Assembly: GCF_001439735.1 (NCBI RefSeq)
Contig: NZ_JYLN01000003.1
Span: forward strand, 62,001 to 126,000
Direction: 5' to 3'
DNA from: Pseudomonas paralactis
GTDB lineage: Bacteria > Pseudomonadota > Gammaproteobacteria > Pseudomonadales > Pseudomonadaceae
Length of the DNA: 64,000 nucleotides
Made by a program: the position numbers and the translations under genes. Position 1 is the first letter of the stretch. Each line of letters opens with the position of its first letter. Positions 1-7,656 of this stretch are shown in pieces. The notes beneath the pieces were generated by a model. That model had not been told where the DNA came from, did not search any database, and saw nothing but the letters and a program-made list of their open reading frames with translations.

Positions 1-509
1 TGCCACCCGAGCCCGCCACCGAGGGTCGGAACCGCTTCAGCCACCGCCGCCGGAAAGCCTGCCAGGTTATCCAGCCCGGAGGGCTTGGGCGCCCCATCGA
101 GCATCACATGGATCTGCGAGAGCACAATCAGCACGCCGATCCCCGCCAACATGCCGTAGACAACCGCTGGCGCCGTGACACGAAACCAACAGCCCAGGCG
201 CAGACGCCCGGCCACCAGTTGCAGGAAGCCGGCCAGCAACAGGATCGGGCCCAGCATCATCATGCCGTGCTGGCGCACCAGTTCGAACACCAGTACCGCC
301 AAACCCGCCGCCGGGCCGCTGACTTGCAGCGGCGACCCCGCCAACCAGCCCACCACCAGGCCACCGATGATCCCGGTGATCAGCCCCTTGGCCGGCGGCA
401 TACCGGACGCAATCGCAATGCCCATGCACAGCGGCAGGGCGACCAGAAACACAACCACCGAGGCGAGCAGCTCCCGTGGCAATACAGCTTTCAATTGAGC
501 AGCACGCAT
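1..509 (-). CDS. SulP-family anion (probably bicarbonate) transporter, 3' end outside window
   Basis: Only the first 169 or so residues are inside the window; the reading frame is open to base 1. The start is the ATG at 509-507 (MRAAQLKAVLPREL). The visible part holds hydrophobic segments and the SulP-type pattern GIAIASGMPPAKGLITGIIG followed by SPLQVSGPAAGLAV, typical of the first helices and anion site of SulP proteins. It lies 85 bases downstream of a beta-carbonic anhydrase on the same strand. SulP proteins paired with carbonic anhydrases are usually taken as bicarbonate transporters, so bicarbonate uptake or CO2/pH homeostasis is the likely role. The substrate is inferred from context; sulfate cannot be excluded. 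The C-terminal STAS domain, if present, is not visible. Confidence 0.85.
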   Translation of the reverse strand, partial: MRAAQLKAVLPRELLASVVVFLVALPLCMGIAIASGMPPAKGLITGIIGGLVVGWLAGSPLQVSGPAAGLAVLVFELVRQHGMMMLGPILLLAGFLQLVAGRLRLGCWFRVTAPAVVYGMLAGIGVLIVLSQIHVMLDGAPKPSGLDNLAGFPAAVAEAVPTLGGGLGW

Positions 510-594
510 GATGACTCTCCCGAGGCATTCGCCGGGCACGGTAAAGCCTGGCTGCGTCCATGGCAGCCACCGCGTTACCCGGCAGGGAAGTGTG

Positions 595-1323
595 TTAGAA
601 GCGCGCTTTAGGCGTCGCTGAAGGGATCGGCTCGGTGCCGTTCAGCGGTCGGAACGCCGCTTTGTCCGCATCGTAGGCTCGAATTTCGCTGGTCTCGATG
701 TTGTAGATCCAGCCATGGATAAACAAATGACCATTGGCCATGCGCGAAGCCACGGAAGGGTGGGTGCGCAAATGTTGCAGTTGGGCGATAACGTTTTCTT
801 CGGTCAGCACCGCCATGCTCTCGCCTTCGTTGGCGCAGTCGCAGTTGTCGTGGACCATGGTCTTGGCGACCTCGGCGTGACGCAACCATGCCTTGACCGT
901 CGGCATCTTTTCCAGGCTGTCGGGGTTGAGTACCGCGCGCATGGCGCCGCAGTCGGAGTGCCCGCACACAATGATGTGCTGTACGCCAAGGGCAAGCACC
1001 GCGTATTCGATGGCCGTGGAGACGCCACCGTTCATCTGGCCGTAGGGAGGCACCACGTTACCGACGTTACGGGTCACGAACAGGTCGCCAGGGGAGCTTT
1101 GGGTAATCAGCTCGGGCACGATGCGCGAATCGGCGCAGGTAATGAACATTGCCCGTGGGCTCTGGGCCGTGGCAAGTTTCTTGAAGAGTTCTTCCTGCTG
1201 GGGGAAGACGTCGTGATGGAAATGCAAAAAGCCGTCAACGATATGTTGCAACGCTGCATCGGCGGACTCCGCCACAGGGGCTGAAGCCGACGCAGCCAAC
1301 GGCTGTTTATCCTTGTCACTCAT
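595..1323 (-). CDS. beta-class carbonic anhydrase
   Basis: A 242-residue cytoplasmic zinc enzyme that interconverts CO2 and bicarbonate. The zinc ligands and catalytic dyad are visible: Cys63, Asp65 and Arg67 in CADSRI, then His122 and Cys125 in GHSDCGAMR. Length and motif spacing fit beta-class enzymes of proteobacteria. The first 25 residues are Ala/Ser-rich and lie outside the conserved fold. It starts at the ATG 1323-1321 and is followed by the SulP transporter on the same strand, so the two probably form an operon supplying or balancing bicarbonate. Pseudomonads carry several beta-CA paralogs, so no specific symbol is assigned. Confidence 0.93.
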   Translation of the reverse strand: MSDKDKQPLAASASAPVAESADAALQHIVDGFLHFHHDVFPQQEELFKKLATAQSPRAMFITCADSRIVPELITQSSPGDLFVTRNVGNVVPPYGQMNGGVSTAIEYAVLALGVQHIIVCGHSDCGAMRAVLNPDSLEKMPTVKAWLRHAEVAKTMVHDNCDCANEGESMAVLTEENVIAQLQHLRTHPSVASRMANGHLFIHGWIYNIETSEIRAYDADKAAFRPLNGTEPIPSATPKARF

Positions 1324-1552
1324 GATTCATCCTCTTGATCAATGCAGGGAAGGGGGTCAGGTCAATTCGACGCCAGCACAGTGAAATAGTTGTAAAAGCA
1401 CCGCAGGCCAAGGCGTCGACTCGTCAGTCACTCGCTGAACAAGGTAACCACTGAAACTTAACTCAAACTGAATGAACCGCTCTAGAACGCGGGTTTCAGT
1501 GATGTCAAAACGCGACCATTCCTACAGCAACTTCACCGCCATCTTCTTCAGT

Positions 1553-2611
1553 TTACAACAATGCCATCTGCCTGCCCGGTGGGCAGAATACGCTGCAATC
1601 CAGGTTGAATCCTTCGCGTCGATTCAACCCCAAACGCTTGATCGCCTTGCTGAAGCGTTGAGCCAGCAAATCGGCAAACGGCCCTTCACCCCTCATGCGT
1701 ACACCGAAGCGACTGTCATACACCTCACCGCCGCGCACCTGACGCACCAGGCTCATCACATGAGCCGCACGTTGCGGATAGTGTGCCGCCAGCCATTCCT
1801 CGAATAGCGGCGCTACCTCCAATGGCAGGCGCAGCATCATGTACGCCGCGCTTTGCGCACCGGCCGCATGAGCCTCGGTCAGCAGGCTTTCCAGCTCACT
1901 GTCGTTGATCATCGGAATCATCGGTGAGCACAACACGCCCACCGGGATACCCGCGTCGCGCATCACCCGAATGGCCCGCAATCGGGCCTTGGGCGCCGCC
2001 GTGCGGGGCTCCAGGATGCGCTTGAGCTCGTCATCCAGGCTGGTGAGGCTGATCATCACCGCCACCAGGCGCTGACGGGCCAACTCGGTGAGCAGGTCCA
2101 GATCACGCAGGATCAGCGAGCCCTTGGTGATGATCGTCACCGGGTGCCGGTAGCGTAGCAGCACTTCAAGGATTTGCCGCGTGATCCTGTATTCGCGCTC
2201 GATAGGCTGGTACGGATCGGTGTTGGAGCCCAGGTTGATCGGCGCGCACACATAGCCAGGCTTGGACAGCTGTTGCTCCAGCACATCGGCCGCATTGCTC
2301 TTGGCGATCAGCCGGGTCTCGAAGTCGAGCCCTGGCGACATGTCCCAATAGGCATGGCTGGGCCGCGCATAACAATAGATGCACCCATGCTCACAGCCGC
2401 GGTAAGGGTTGATCGAGCGATCGAACGGCAAATCCGGCGAGTTGTTGCGGGTGATGATGGTTTTGGCCATCTCGATACGTACCTCGGTGCCCTGAGTGGG
2501 CGGCACCTCCTGGTACCAGCCGTCGTCCTCGGCCACGCTGAGCGTAGGTGCAAACCGGTTATGCAGGTTGGTGGCCGTGCCCCGGCCCCGGGGCGGCAGC
2601 GCAGTAGTCAT
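1553..2611 (-). CDS. PA0069-family radical SAM protein (SOS-regulated)
   Basis: A 352-residue radical SAM protein. The [4Fe-4S] cluster motif is CEHGCIYC (Cys73, Cys77, Cys80), preceded by the NPYRG segment seen in the spore-photoproduct-lyase-like / Rv2578c family. The later segment NLGSNTDPYQPIE is also a hallmark of this subfamily. The biochemical activity is unknown. A perfect LexA operator lies 16 bases upstream of the ATG (2611-2609), so induction by DNA damage is expected. From memory, the P. aeruginosa homolog PA0069 belongs to the LexA regulon, which agrees. A DNA-repair or nucleic-acid-related role is inference from this regulation. It stands alone, with no operon partner close by. 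Confidence 0.88.
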   Translation of the reverse strand: MTTALPPRGRGTATNLHNRFAPTLSVAEDDGWYQEVPPTQGTEVRIEMAKTIITRNNSPDLPFDRSINPYRGCEHGCIYCYARPSHAYWDMSPGLDFETRLIAKSNAADVLEQQLSKPGYVCAPINLGSNTDPYQPIEREYRITRQILEVLLRYRHPVTIITKGSLILRDLDLLTELARQRLVAVMISLTSLDDELKRILEPRTAAPKARLRAIRVMRDAGIPVGVLCSPMIPMINDSELESLLTEAHAAGAQSAAYMMLRLPLEVAPLFEEWLAAHYPQRAAHVMSLVRQVRGGEVYDSRFGVRMRGEGPFADLLAQRFSKAIKRLGLNRREGFNLDCSVFCPPGRQMALL

Positions 2612-2626
2612 GAAAACGCCTCGATA

Positions 2627-2642
2627 CTGTTTTTATATACAG
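2627..2642. promoter_or_regulatory. LexA (SOS) operator
   Basis: The sequence CTGTTTTTATATACAG matches the CTGT-N8-ACAG LexA consensus on both arms, with an AT-rich centre; the dyad extends by two bases on each side (TA...TA). It sits 16-31 bases upstream of the radical SAM gene start, where it would overlap the promoter. Confidence 0.9.
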
Positions 2643-2692
2643 TATCGAGACGCGAGGCTGCTGACCAGTGCCGTTGGGCGGCGGGGGTAAAA

Positions 2693-3991
2693 TCAGTGCT
2701 TTTGCGTCACCTGCCCCAGATCATCACCCGAGGTGGTGTGCATATCGTTTTTGCGCAGGTCCGCCACATCGCTGGCGTTTACCGGAGCACCCTGGTTGCC
2801 CCAACTGCCACGGATAAAGCTGACCACATCCGCCACTTCCTGGTCCGACAAGCGCCAGGCGAACGCCGGCATGGTGAAGGTAGAAGGCGCAGTGTGCGTC
2901 GCCGGCAAGGTGCCGCCGTTCAGCACGATGTTGATCAACGAGGTGGCGTCCGCCGTCTGCACTACCGGGTTGCCCGCCAGCGCCGGGAACACCCGCGTAT
3001 AGCCATGACCATCGGTGCGGTGGCAGGCCGCGCAGTTGTCGATATACACCGAGGCGCCCGCCTTGCTGTCATCGCCTTTCCAAAGCGCTTCGGCTACCTG
3101 CTTGTCGTACTGGTGCGGCTGGTCCTTCGGATCGACTGCCGGCAGGCTCTTGAGGTATCGGGCGATAGCCGTCAGGTCATCTTCCGACATGTACTGCATG
3201 CTATGGACGACAACATCGCTCATACCGCCGAACACCGCACTGCGGTCACTGCGGCCGGTCTTGAGAAACTGCACCAGTTGCTCTTCGCTCCAGCTGCCGA
3301 GGCCGTCCTTGTGGTCGCCGCGCAGGCTTTTCGCAATCCAGCCCTCCAGCGGCGCGCTGCCAGACAGGAAGTCATTGCCGTCAGTGGCACTCAGGGCTTT
3401 TTCCTGCATGGTCAGGGCACGCGGCGTATGGCAGGCGCCGCAATGTCCCAGGCCCTCCACCAGGTACGCGCCACGGCTGATCACCGGATCCGCAGCGGCT
3501 TGGGCCTGCTGCGCCTCGACCGCCGGCGCAAACATCCAGCGCCACGCGGCCAACGGCCAACGCATACTCAAAGGCCAGGGGATATCGCTGTCCTTGTTCT
3601 CTTGAGCGACCGGCTCGACGCCCTTCATGAAGTACGCATACAGCGCTTGCATATCGCTGTCGCTGACACGCGCGTAAGACGGGTAGGGCATCGCCGGGTA
3701 AAGCGTACTACCGTTCTTGGCGACGCCATGGCGCACGGCCTTGTCGAAGTCTTCGAAGCTGTAGTCGCCCAGGCCGGTTTTGTCCGGGGTGATGTTGGTG
3801 GAATAGATCACACCGATGGGGGTTTCCATCGGCAGGCCACCGGCGAAGGGTTTGCCACCCTTGGCGGTGTGGCAAGCCACGCAGTCGCCGGCACGTGCCA
3901 GGTATTCACCCTGCTTGATCAAGTCGGTTTCGGCGGCGCTGATCGAGCAACTGCTGAATAGCGCCAGGGAGGCGATAACGAATGCTTTCAT
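2693..3991 (-). CDS. triheme cytochrome c subunit of a membrane-bound sugar-acid dehydrogenase
   Basis: A 432-residue exported cytochrome with three heme c sites, CVACH (37-41), CGACH (184-188) and CAACH (320-324), after a signal peptide (MKAFVIASLALFSSC, cleavage expected near SAAE). The second in-frame ATG (3991-3989) is chosen because AAGGAG lies 8 bases upstream; the ATG at 3997 would be only 2 bases from it. It is the third gene of an operon with a Tat-exported small subunit and a GMC flavoprotein, the layout of gluconate 2-dehydrogenase and FAD-dependent glucose or sorbitol dehydrogenases. Its role is to pass electrons from the flavoprotein to the ubiquinone pool at the outer face of the inner membrane. 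Confidence 0.9.
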   Translation of the reverse strand: MKAFVIASLALFSSCSISAAETDLIKQGEYLARAGDCVACHTAKGGKPFAGGLPMETPIGVIYSTNITPDKTGLGDYSFEDFDKAVRHGVAKNGSTLYPAMPYPSYARVSDSDMQALYAYFMKGVEPVAQENKDSDIPWPLSMRWPLAAWRWMFAPAVEAQQAQAAADPVISRGAYLVEGLGHCGACHTPRALTMQEKALSATDGNDFLSGSAPLEGWIAKSLRGDHKDGLGSWSEEQLVQFLKTGRSDRSAVFGGMSDVVVHSMQYMSEDDLTAIARYLKSLPAVDPKDQPHQYDKQVAEALWKGDDSKAGASVYIDNCAACHRTDGHGYTRVFPALAGNPVVQTADATSLINIVLNGGTLPATHTAPSTFTMPAFAWRLSDQEVADVVSFIRGSWGNQGAPVNASDVADLRKNDMHTTSGDDLGQVTQKH

Positions 3992-4003
3992 GGTCATCGC
4001 TCC

Positions 4004-5788
4004 TTATGCCTGAACCAGTGGGCCGGGGTTTTTGAGGTACTGCTCGCGAATCGCTCGAGCCGACCAATAAGTCAACGCTGCCACCAGGCCGGTAGGGTTA
4101 TAGCCCAAGCCTTGTGGGAAAGCAGACGCGCCCGGGACGAACACGTTGTGCACATCCCAGCACTGCAGGTAGCGGTTCAACGCACTGGTTTTCGGGTCGG
4201 TGCCCATGATCGCGCCACCGTTGAGGTGGGTGGTCTGATAGGAGGCGGTATTGAAATGCTCACCGACCTTTTTACCCAGCACGGCGATGGCCTTGGGGTT
4301 CATGGCTTGGGCCACTTTGCCCATTTTTTCCATCATGAAACGGTTCATCTTGATGTCGTTTTCTTGCCAGTCGAAGGTCATGCGCAGCAGCGGCAGGCCG
4401 TAGGCATCGCGGTAGACCGGGTCCAGGTCCAGGTAGTTGCTGCGGTAGGACTGATGGGCACCGTGGGAATCCATGGAGACCTGATGGGTGTAGTAATCGG
4501 CGGTGGCGCGCTTCCAGGCGCTGCCCCAGGCCGGCGTACCCGGCGGGTTGGAAGTACCGGCAATTGGCCGACTGCCCGCCTGGTTGACCCACATCGGCGA
4601 GCCTCCGACAAAACCGTGGGGGCCGTGGTCGAAGTTGTCGGCGTTGAAGTCGTCGATGGCCACGCCATTGCCGCCCGCACCGATAAAGTTGTTGGTGTGG
4701 GTGTCCTTGTCGAAGAACGCCTTGATGGTGCCCATGTTCTGGTAGGCGAAGTTCCTGCCTACCACGCCTTCATTGGTAATCGGGTCGTAGGGTTTGCCGA
4801 TGCCGGACAGCAGCATCAGGCGCACGTTGTGGAACTGGAATGCGCCAAGAATCACCAGGTCGGCCGGTTGTTCGCATTCGCGGCCCTGAGCGTCGACATA
4901 GGTCACACCGGTGGCTTTTTTCTTGGTGCTGTCGAGGTTGACCTTGAGCACGTGGGAGTTGGGCCGCAACTCGAAGTTGGGTACCTGGCGCAGGGCCGGC
5001 AAGATGTTCACGTTCGGCGAGGCCTTGGAGTACATGTAGCACACGTAGCCACTGCAAAAACCGCAGAAGTTGCACGGGCCCATCTGTGCACCGTAGGGGT
5101 TGGTGTACGGCCCCGACGTGTTGGCCGACGGCAGGTTGTAAGGTTTGTAACCTACGTCGGTCGCCGCTTTCTGAAACAGCTGGGCGGAGACGGTATTTTT
5201 CTGCGCTTCAAGCGGGAACGGGTTGGAACGATCCGGTGCGTAGGGGTTGCCGCCACGGCCTTCGCCGACCAGTTGGCCTTTAACGGTCCAGGCTTGCCCG
5301 GAGGTGCCGAAGACTTTTTCCGCATAGTCGAAAAACGGCTCCAGCTCTTCATAGCTGACGCCGAAGTCCTGGATGGTCATGTCCTTGGGAATGAAGTTCT
5401 TCCCGTAGCGCTCTTCGTAATGGCTGCGCATACGCAACTCGATCGGATCAACGCGAAAATGCACGCCCGACCAGTGCAGCCCCGCGCCACCAACGCCATT
5501 ACCCGGCAAGAACGCGCCCAACTGACGATTGGGCAGGGCAACGTCATTCACGCTGTGGCGAATGGTCACCGTTTCTTTGGAGATGTCCTGGAACAGCTTC
5601 TTACGCACGCTGTAGGTCAATTCGTCGATGACCTGGGGATAGTTGCCGTCTGGGTAAGTGTCCTGCATCGGGCCGCGCTCCAGCGCTACCACGTTGAGGC
5701 CAGCTTCTGTCAGCTCCTTGGCCATGATTGCGCCGGTCCAGCCGAAACCAACAATCACCGCATCCACTTTCTTCATGATGGTCGCCAC
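4004..5788 (-). CDS. GMC-family flavoprotein subunit, probable gluconate 2-dehydrogenase
   Basis: A 594-residue FAD enzyme. The dinucleotide-binding loop VIVGFGWTG holds Gly14, Gly16 and Gly19, and the C-terminal GMC region contains THLNGGAIMG and a YNPTGL stretch. The GTG at 5788 is chosen as start: it lies 2 bases after the stop of the small subunit and 7 bases after GAGAGGG; an ATG at 5776 is the alternative. A cysteine cluster, CNFCGFCSGYVC, resembles the cluster that binds an Fe-S centre in FAD-glucose dehydrogenase relatives. It has no signal peptide and would be exported with the Tat subunit. Substrate is inferred: D-gluconate to 2-ketogluconate is usual for this operon in pseudomonads, but other sugars or sugar acids are possible. 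Confidence 0.88.
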   Translation of the reverse strand: MATIMKKVDAVIVGFGWTGAIMAKELTEAGLNVVALERGPMQDTYPDGNYPQVIDELTYSVRKKLFQDISKETVTIRHSVNDVALPNRQLGAFLPGNGVGGAGLHWSGVHFRVDPIELRMRSHYEERYGKNFIPKDMTIQDFGVSYEELEPFFDYAEKVFGTSGQAWTVKGQLVGEGRGGNPYAPDRSNPFPLEAQKNTVSAQLFQKAATDVGYKPYNLPSANTSGPYTNPYGAQMGPCNFCGFCSGYVCYMYSKASPNVNILPALRQVPNFELRPNSHVLKVNLDSTKKKATGVTYVDAQGRECEQPADLVILGAFQFHNVRLMLLSGIGKPYDPITNEGVVGRNFAYQNMGTIKAFFDKDTHTNNFIGAGGNGVAIDDFNADNFDHGPHGFVGGSPMWVNQAGSRPIAGTSNPPGTPAWGSAWKRATADYYTHQVSMDSHGAHQSYRSNYLDLDPVYRDAYGLPLLRMTFDWQENDIKMNRFMMEKMGKVAQAMNPKAIAVLGKKVGEHFNTASYQTTHLNGGAIMGTDPKTSALNRYLQCWDVHNVFVPGASAFPQGLGYNPTGLVAALTYWSARAIREQYLKNPGPLVQA

Positions 5789-5790
5789 GT

Positions 5791-6543
5791 TTATGCCCTC
5801 TCGCCGCGAATGGAAACAGCCGGGAAGGGGTATTGCTCGTTGCGTTCCACCCAATCCATAAAGTCGGCACGGGCGCCGGGGAAGCCGATCATGGTCCAGC
5901 CGACCATGCCTTTATTACCGCCGTGGATAGGGTCGCAGAAGAAACCTTCCTTGGTGTTTTGCAGCAAAAGGTTAAAGAACATCCTGGGCGGCACGGCGTC
6001 GAAGTGCGCCGCCACTTCGCTGCCGCCAGCCTCCAGACGCCTAAGCATATCGTCTCGGGTAGCGCTGTCTTGATCAGCAAAAGCTTTACCGTTGAACGCT
6101 TTCAACCACGCATCCGTAGCAGCAATACCCAGGCGATAGATCTCCTTGGGCACCAATTTGCTCTGCCAGCCCATCTCCGGCGCTGCATCGGCGTTAAACG
6201 GGCCTTGCATGAACCACAGGGCGCCACTGGCGTAAGGGGTGTTCATCTGGCGGTCGATGTATTCCGGCGCGCCAGCCTCCAGAGCGCCTGGGCCTTGGGC
6301 GTCAGCGGGAATCAGGCGCTCGACGGCGGCGTTGATAAACGCCCATTCCTCGGCCGTGAAATAGCTCGGCTCATAGGCTTTACCGCTCGCCGCAGGTTTG
6401 GCTGGCGCCGCCTGGGCAGGCTCAGGCGTGGCCATCAGCATCGAACCACCCAGGCCGGTGCTGGCAACCGTGACCACCGGGATCAAGGTCAAGGATTTGC
6501 GTAGAAAGTCACGCCGGGGGTTGTCTTGATCTTGATCAGACAT
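5791..6543 (-). CDS. gluconate 2-dehydrogenase subunit 3 family protein (Tat-exported small subunit)
   Basis: A 250-residue protein with a clear twin-arginine signal, PRRDFLRKS (residues 9-17), followed by a hydrophobic stretch and an Ala-rich cleavage region. The mature part fits the gluconate 2-dehydrogenase gamma / subunit 3 family (FINAAVERLIPAD, the segment GPFNADAAPEMGWQ). This subunit is needed for maturation and for co-export of the leaderless flavoprotein in related dehydrogenases. It is the first gene of the three-gene operon; the flavoprotein starts 2 bases after its stop. The promoter should lie in the region upstream of 6543. Confidence 0.9.
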   Translation of the reverse strand: MSDQDQDNPRRDFLRKSLTLIPVVTVASTGLGGSMLMATPEPAQAAPAKPAASGKAYEPSYFTAEEWAFINAAVERLIPADAQGPGALEAGAPEYIDRQMNTPYASGALWFMQGPFNADAAPEMGWQSKLVPKEIYRLGIAATDAWLKAFNGKAFADQDSATRDDMLRRLEAGGSEVAAHFDAVPPRMFFNLLLQNTKEGFFCDPIHGGNKGMVGWTMIGFPGARADFMDWVERNEQYPFPAVSIRGERA

Positions 6544-6690
6544 GGGTACACCTCATCATGTGGTCACGGGTTTATCCGCCGCTTCTGGGAGCAGCGTGAA
6601 GGCTTTGTCGCTAATTGGATCCAAGCAGATACAGCACAATGGCAAACATTAGTTACAAATGATAGCAGGCTAAGAATTCAGCGATATCGC

Positions 6691-6711
6691 TCCGGTGACA
6701 AAAACACCGGA
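6691..6711. promoter_or_regulatory. inverted repeat upstream of the dehydrogenase operon
   Basis: A perfect 7-bp dyad, TCCGGTG and CACCGGA, separated by ACAAAAA, lies about 150 bases upstream of the dehydrogenase small subunit. It could be an operator or a remnant hairpin. No known regulator site is matched. The remaining bases between 6544 and 6818 show nothing else I can name. Confidence 0.3.
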
Positions 6712-6818
6712 TCAGATCGCAAGTATCACGATTCTTTGACGCCGACCTCACGCTGTATTGACCCGCTTTAAGTGACTCTGCGGCCCATCAGCCACTTCCC
6801 AGCTCAGTCACAACGTTC

Positions 6819-7272
6819 CTGTTCAACACACGCTTACTGCTGGTTCTCGGCCTGGCGCTCATGAGCCTGTTCAACACCGTACAAGCCGATGAGGCTGCGT
6901 CGATCCGCTCGCCGGAATGGGCCCAGCCGGTGGGTAACCAATACAACCTGCACCAAATGACACCCACGCTCTATCGCAGCGCCTTGCCGGACGAGCGTGC
7001 GCTGCCCCTATTGCAGAAACTCAGGATCGCTACGGTCATCAACTTCCTGCCGGAATCTGATGCGCAGTGGCTTCAATCATCTGATATCAAACAGGTGTAG
7101 TTGAGCTATCGCACCAACCACGTCAACGATTCCGAGGTGCTGGCGGCGATCAGAGCGATTCAGGCAGTTGCGTACAGCTTTGGCGAATGGGGATTGCAGC
7201 ACCAGCGCCTTTGCGTTGTGCCCAATGAAAGACTGGATCACCACTACGGGCCAGGAAGAGAAAAAACTGTAG
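6819..7272 (+). pseudogene. decayed protein tyrosine / dual-specificity phosphatase
   Basis: Three lesions are visible. (1) The N-terminal reading frame encodes a signal-like sequence and the family-typical LYRSALPDERALPLLQKL and TVINFLPESD, but it has no ATG at the expected start (CTG at 6819; the first ATG is 6861, inside the signal region). (2) An in-frame TAG occurs at 7098-7100; reading continues after it as LSYRTNHVNDSEVLAAIRAI. (3) From about 7165 the homology resumes in another frame as ALANGDCSTSAFALCPMKDW and runs to TAG at 7270-7272, so the central segment that should carry the HCxxGxxRT active site is missing. The gene can no longer make an active phosphatase. Its last codons merge into a REP element. 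Family assignment rests on recalled conserved segments. Confidence 0.75.
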
Positions 7273-7368
7273 GAGCGAGCTTGCTCGCGAAAAACTCAAC
7301 AACGCCGCTGTTTATCCAGGAAACGCGCGTTTTCGTTGACGTTCTTCGCGAGCAAGCTCGCTCCTACA
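7268..7368. repeat. REPIN (inverted REP pair), stem type GAGCGAGC/GCTCGC
   Basis: Two copies of a REP, GTAGGAGCGAGCTTGCTCGC at about 7269-7288 and its reverse complement at about 7348-7367, face each other across a 50-60 bp spacer. The left copy overlaps the last codon of the phosphatase pseudogene. This is the only pair in the window with the GAGCGAGC stem and a GTAGG, not GTGGG, head. Confidence 0.9.
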
Positions 7369-7380
7369 GTGGGCGCGGCT

Positions 7381-7656
7381 TTAGTCTTTTTTCAGCTTCG
7401 GGTTGGGGAAGAACTGCACTGCCTGCACTTTAGGGTCCGCCGGCGCTTTCAACGCCGACGTATTGACCCGCGTGCCCAGCTCTTTAGGCACCGACAGGCC
7501 TTGATCATTCAGCGTATCGGTATACCCGCAGGCCACGCATTCGCGGTGCGGCACGCTGTCTTCGGTCCACATCTTCAACTTGTCCGGCTCGCTGCACGCC
7601 GGGCAGACCGCCCCGGCGATAAATTGCTTTTTGGTAATCACAGGCCCTTCACTCAT
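7381..7656 (-). CDS. yheV: YheV-family zinc-ribbon protein
   Basis: A 91-residue protein with two cysteine pairs, CPAC and CVAC, about 20 residues apart, which form a single zinc ribbon; a basic, proline-rich tail (PNPKLKKD) follows. It matches the YheV putative metal-binding family found beside prlC in gammaproteobacteria. Its ATG (7656-7654) overlaps the TGA of prlC (7655-7653) in the arrangement ATGA, which implies translational coupling. Function is unknown; the link with oligopeptidase A is by position only. Confidence 0.85.
   Translation of the reverse strand: MSEGPVITKKQFIAGAVCPACSEPDKLKMWTEDSVPHRECVACGYTDTLNDQGLSVPKELGTRVNTSALKAPADPKVQAVQFFPNPKLKKD

Noticed and set aside
1472..1807. 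Small plus-strand frame between carbonic anhydrase and the radical SAM gene
   Set aside because: More than half of it is antisense to the radical SAM gene and it shows no signal peptide, domain or good ribosome-binding site.
2174..3961. Long open frame (595 residues) on the plus strand opposite the radical SAM and cytochrome genes
   Set aside because: Antisense shadow of GC-rich genes; low-complexity His/Arg/Val-rich composition, no domain, and the opposite strand holds clear CXXCH motifs.
4112..6073. 653-residue plus-strand frame
   Set aside because: Shadow of the GMC dehydrogenase gene; no family signature.
7101..7433. Apparent 110-residue gene beginning just after the pseudogene stop
   Set aside because: It is phosphatase remnant running out of frame into a REPIN; its tail is translated REP sequence.
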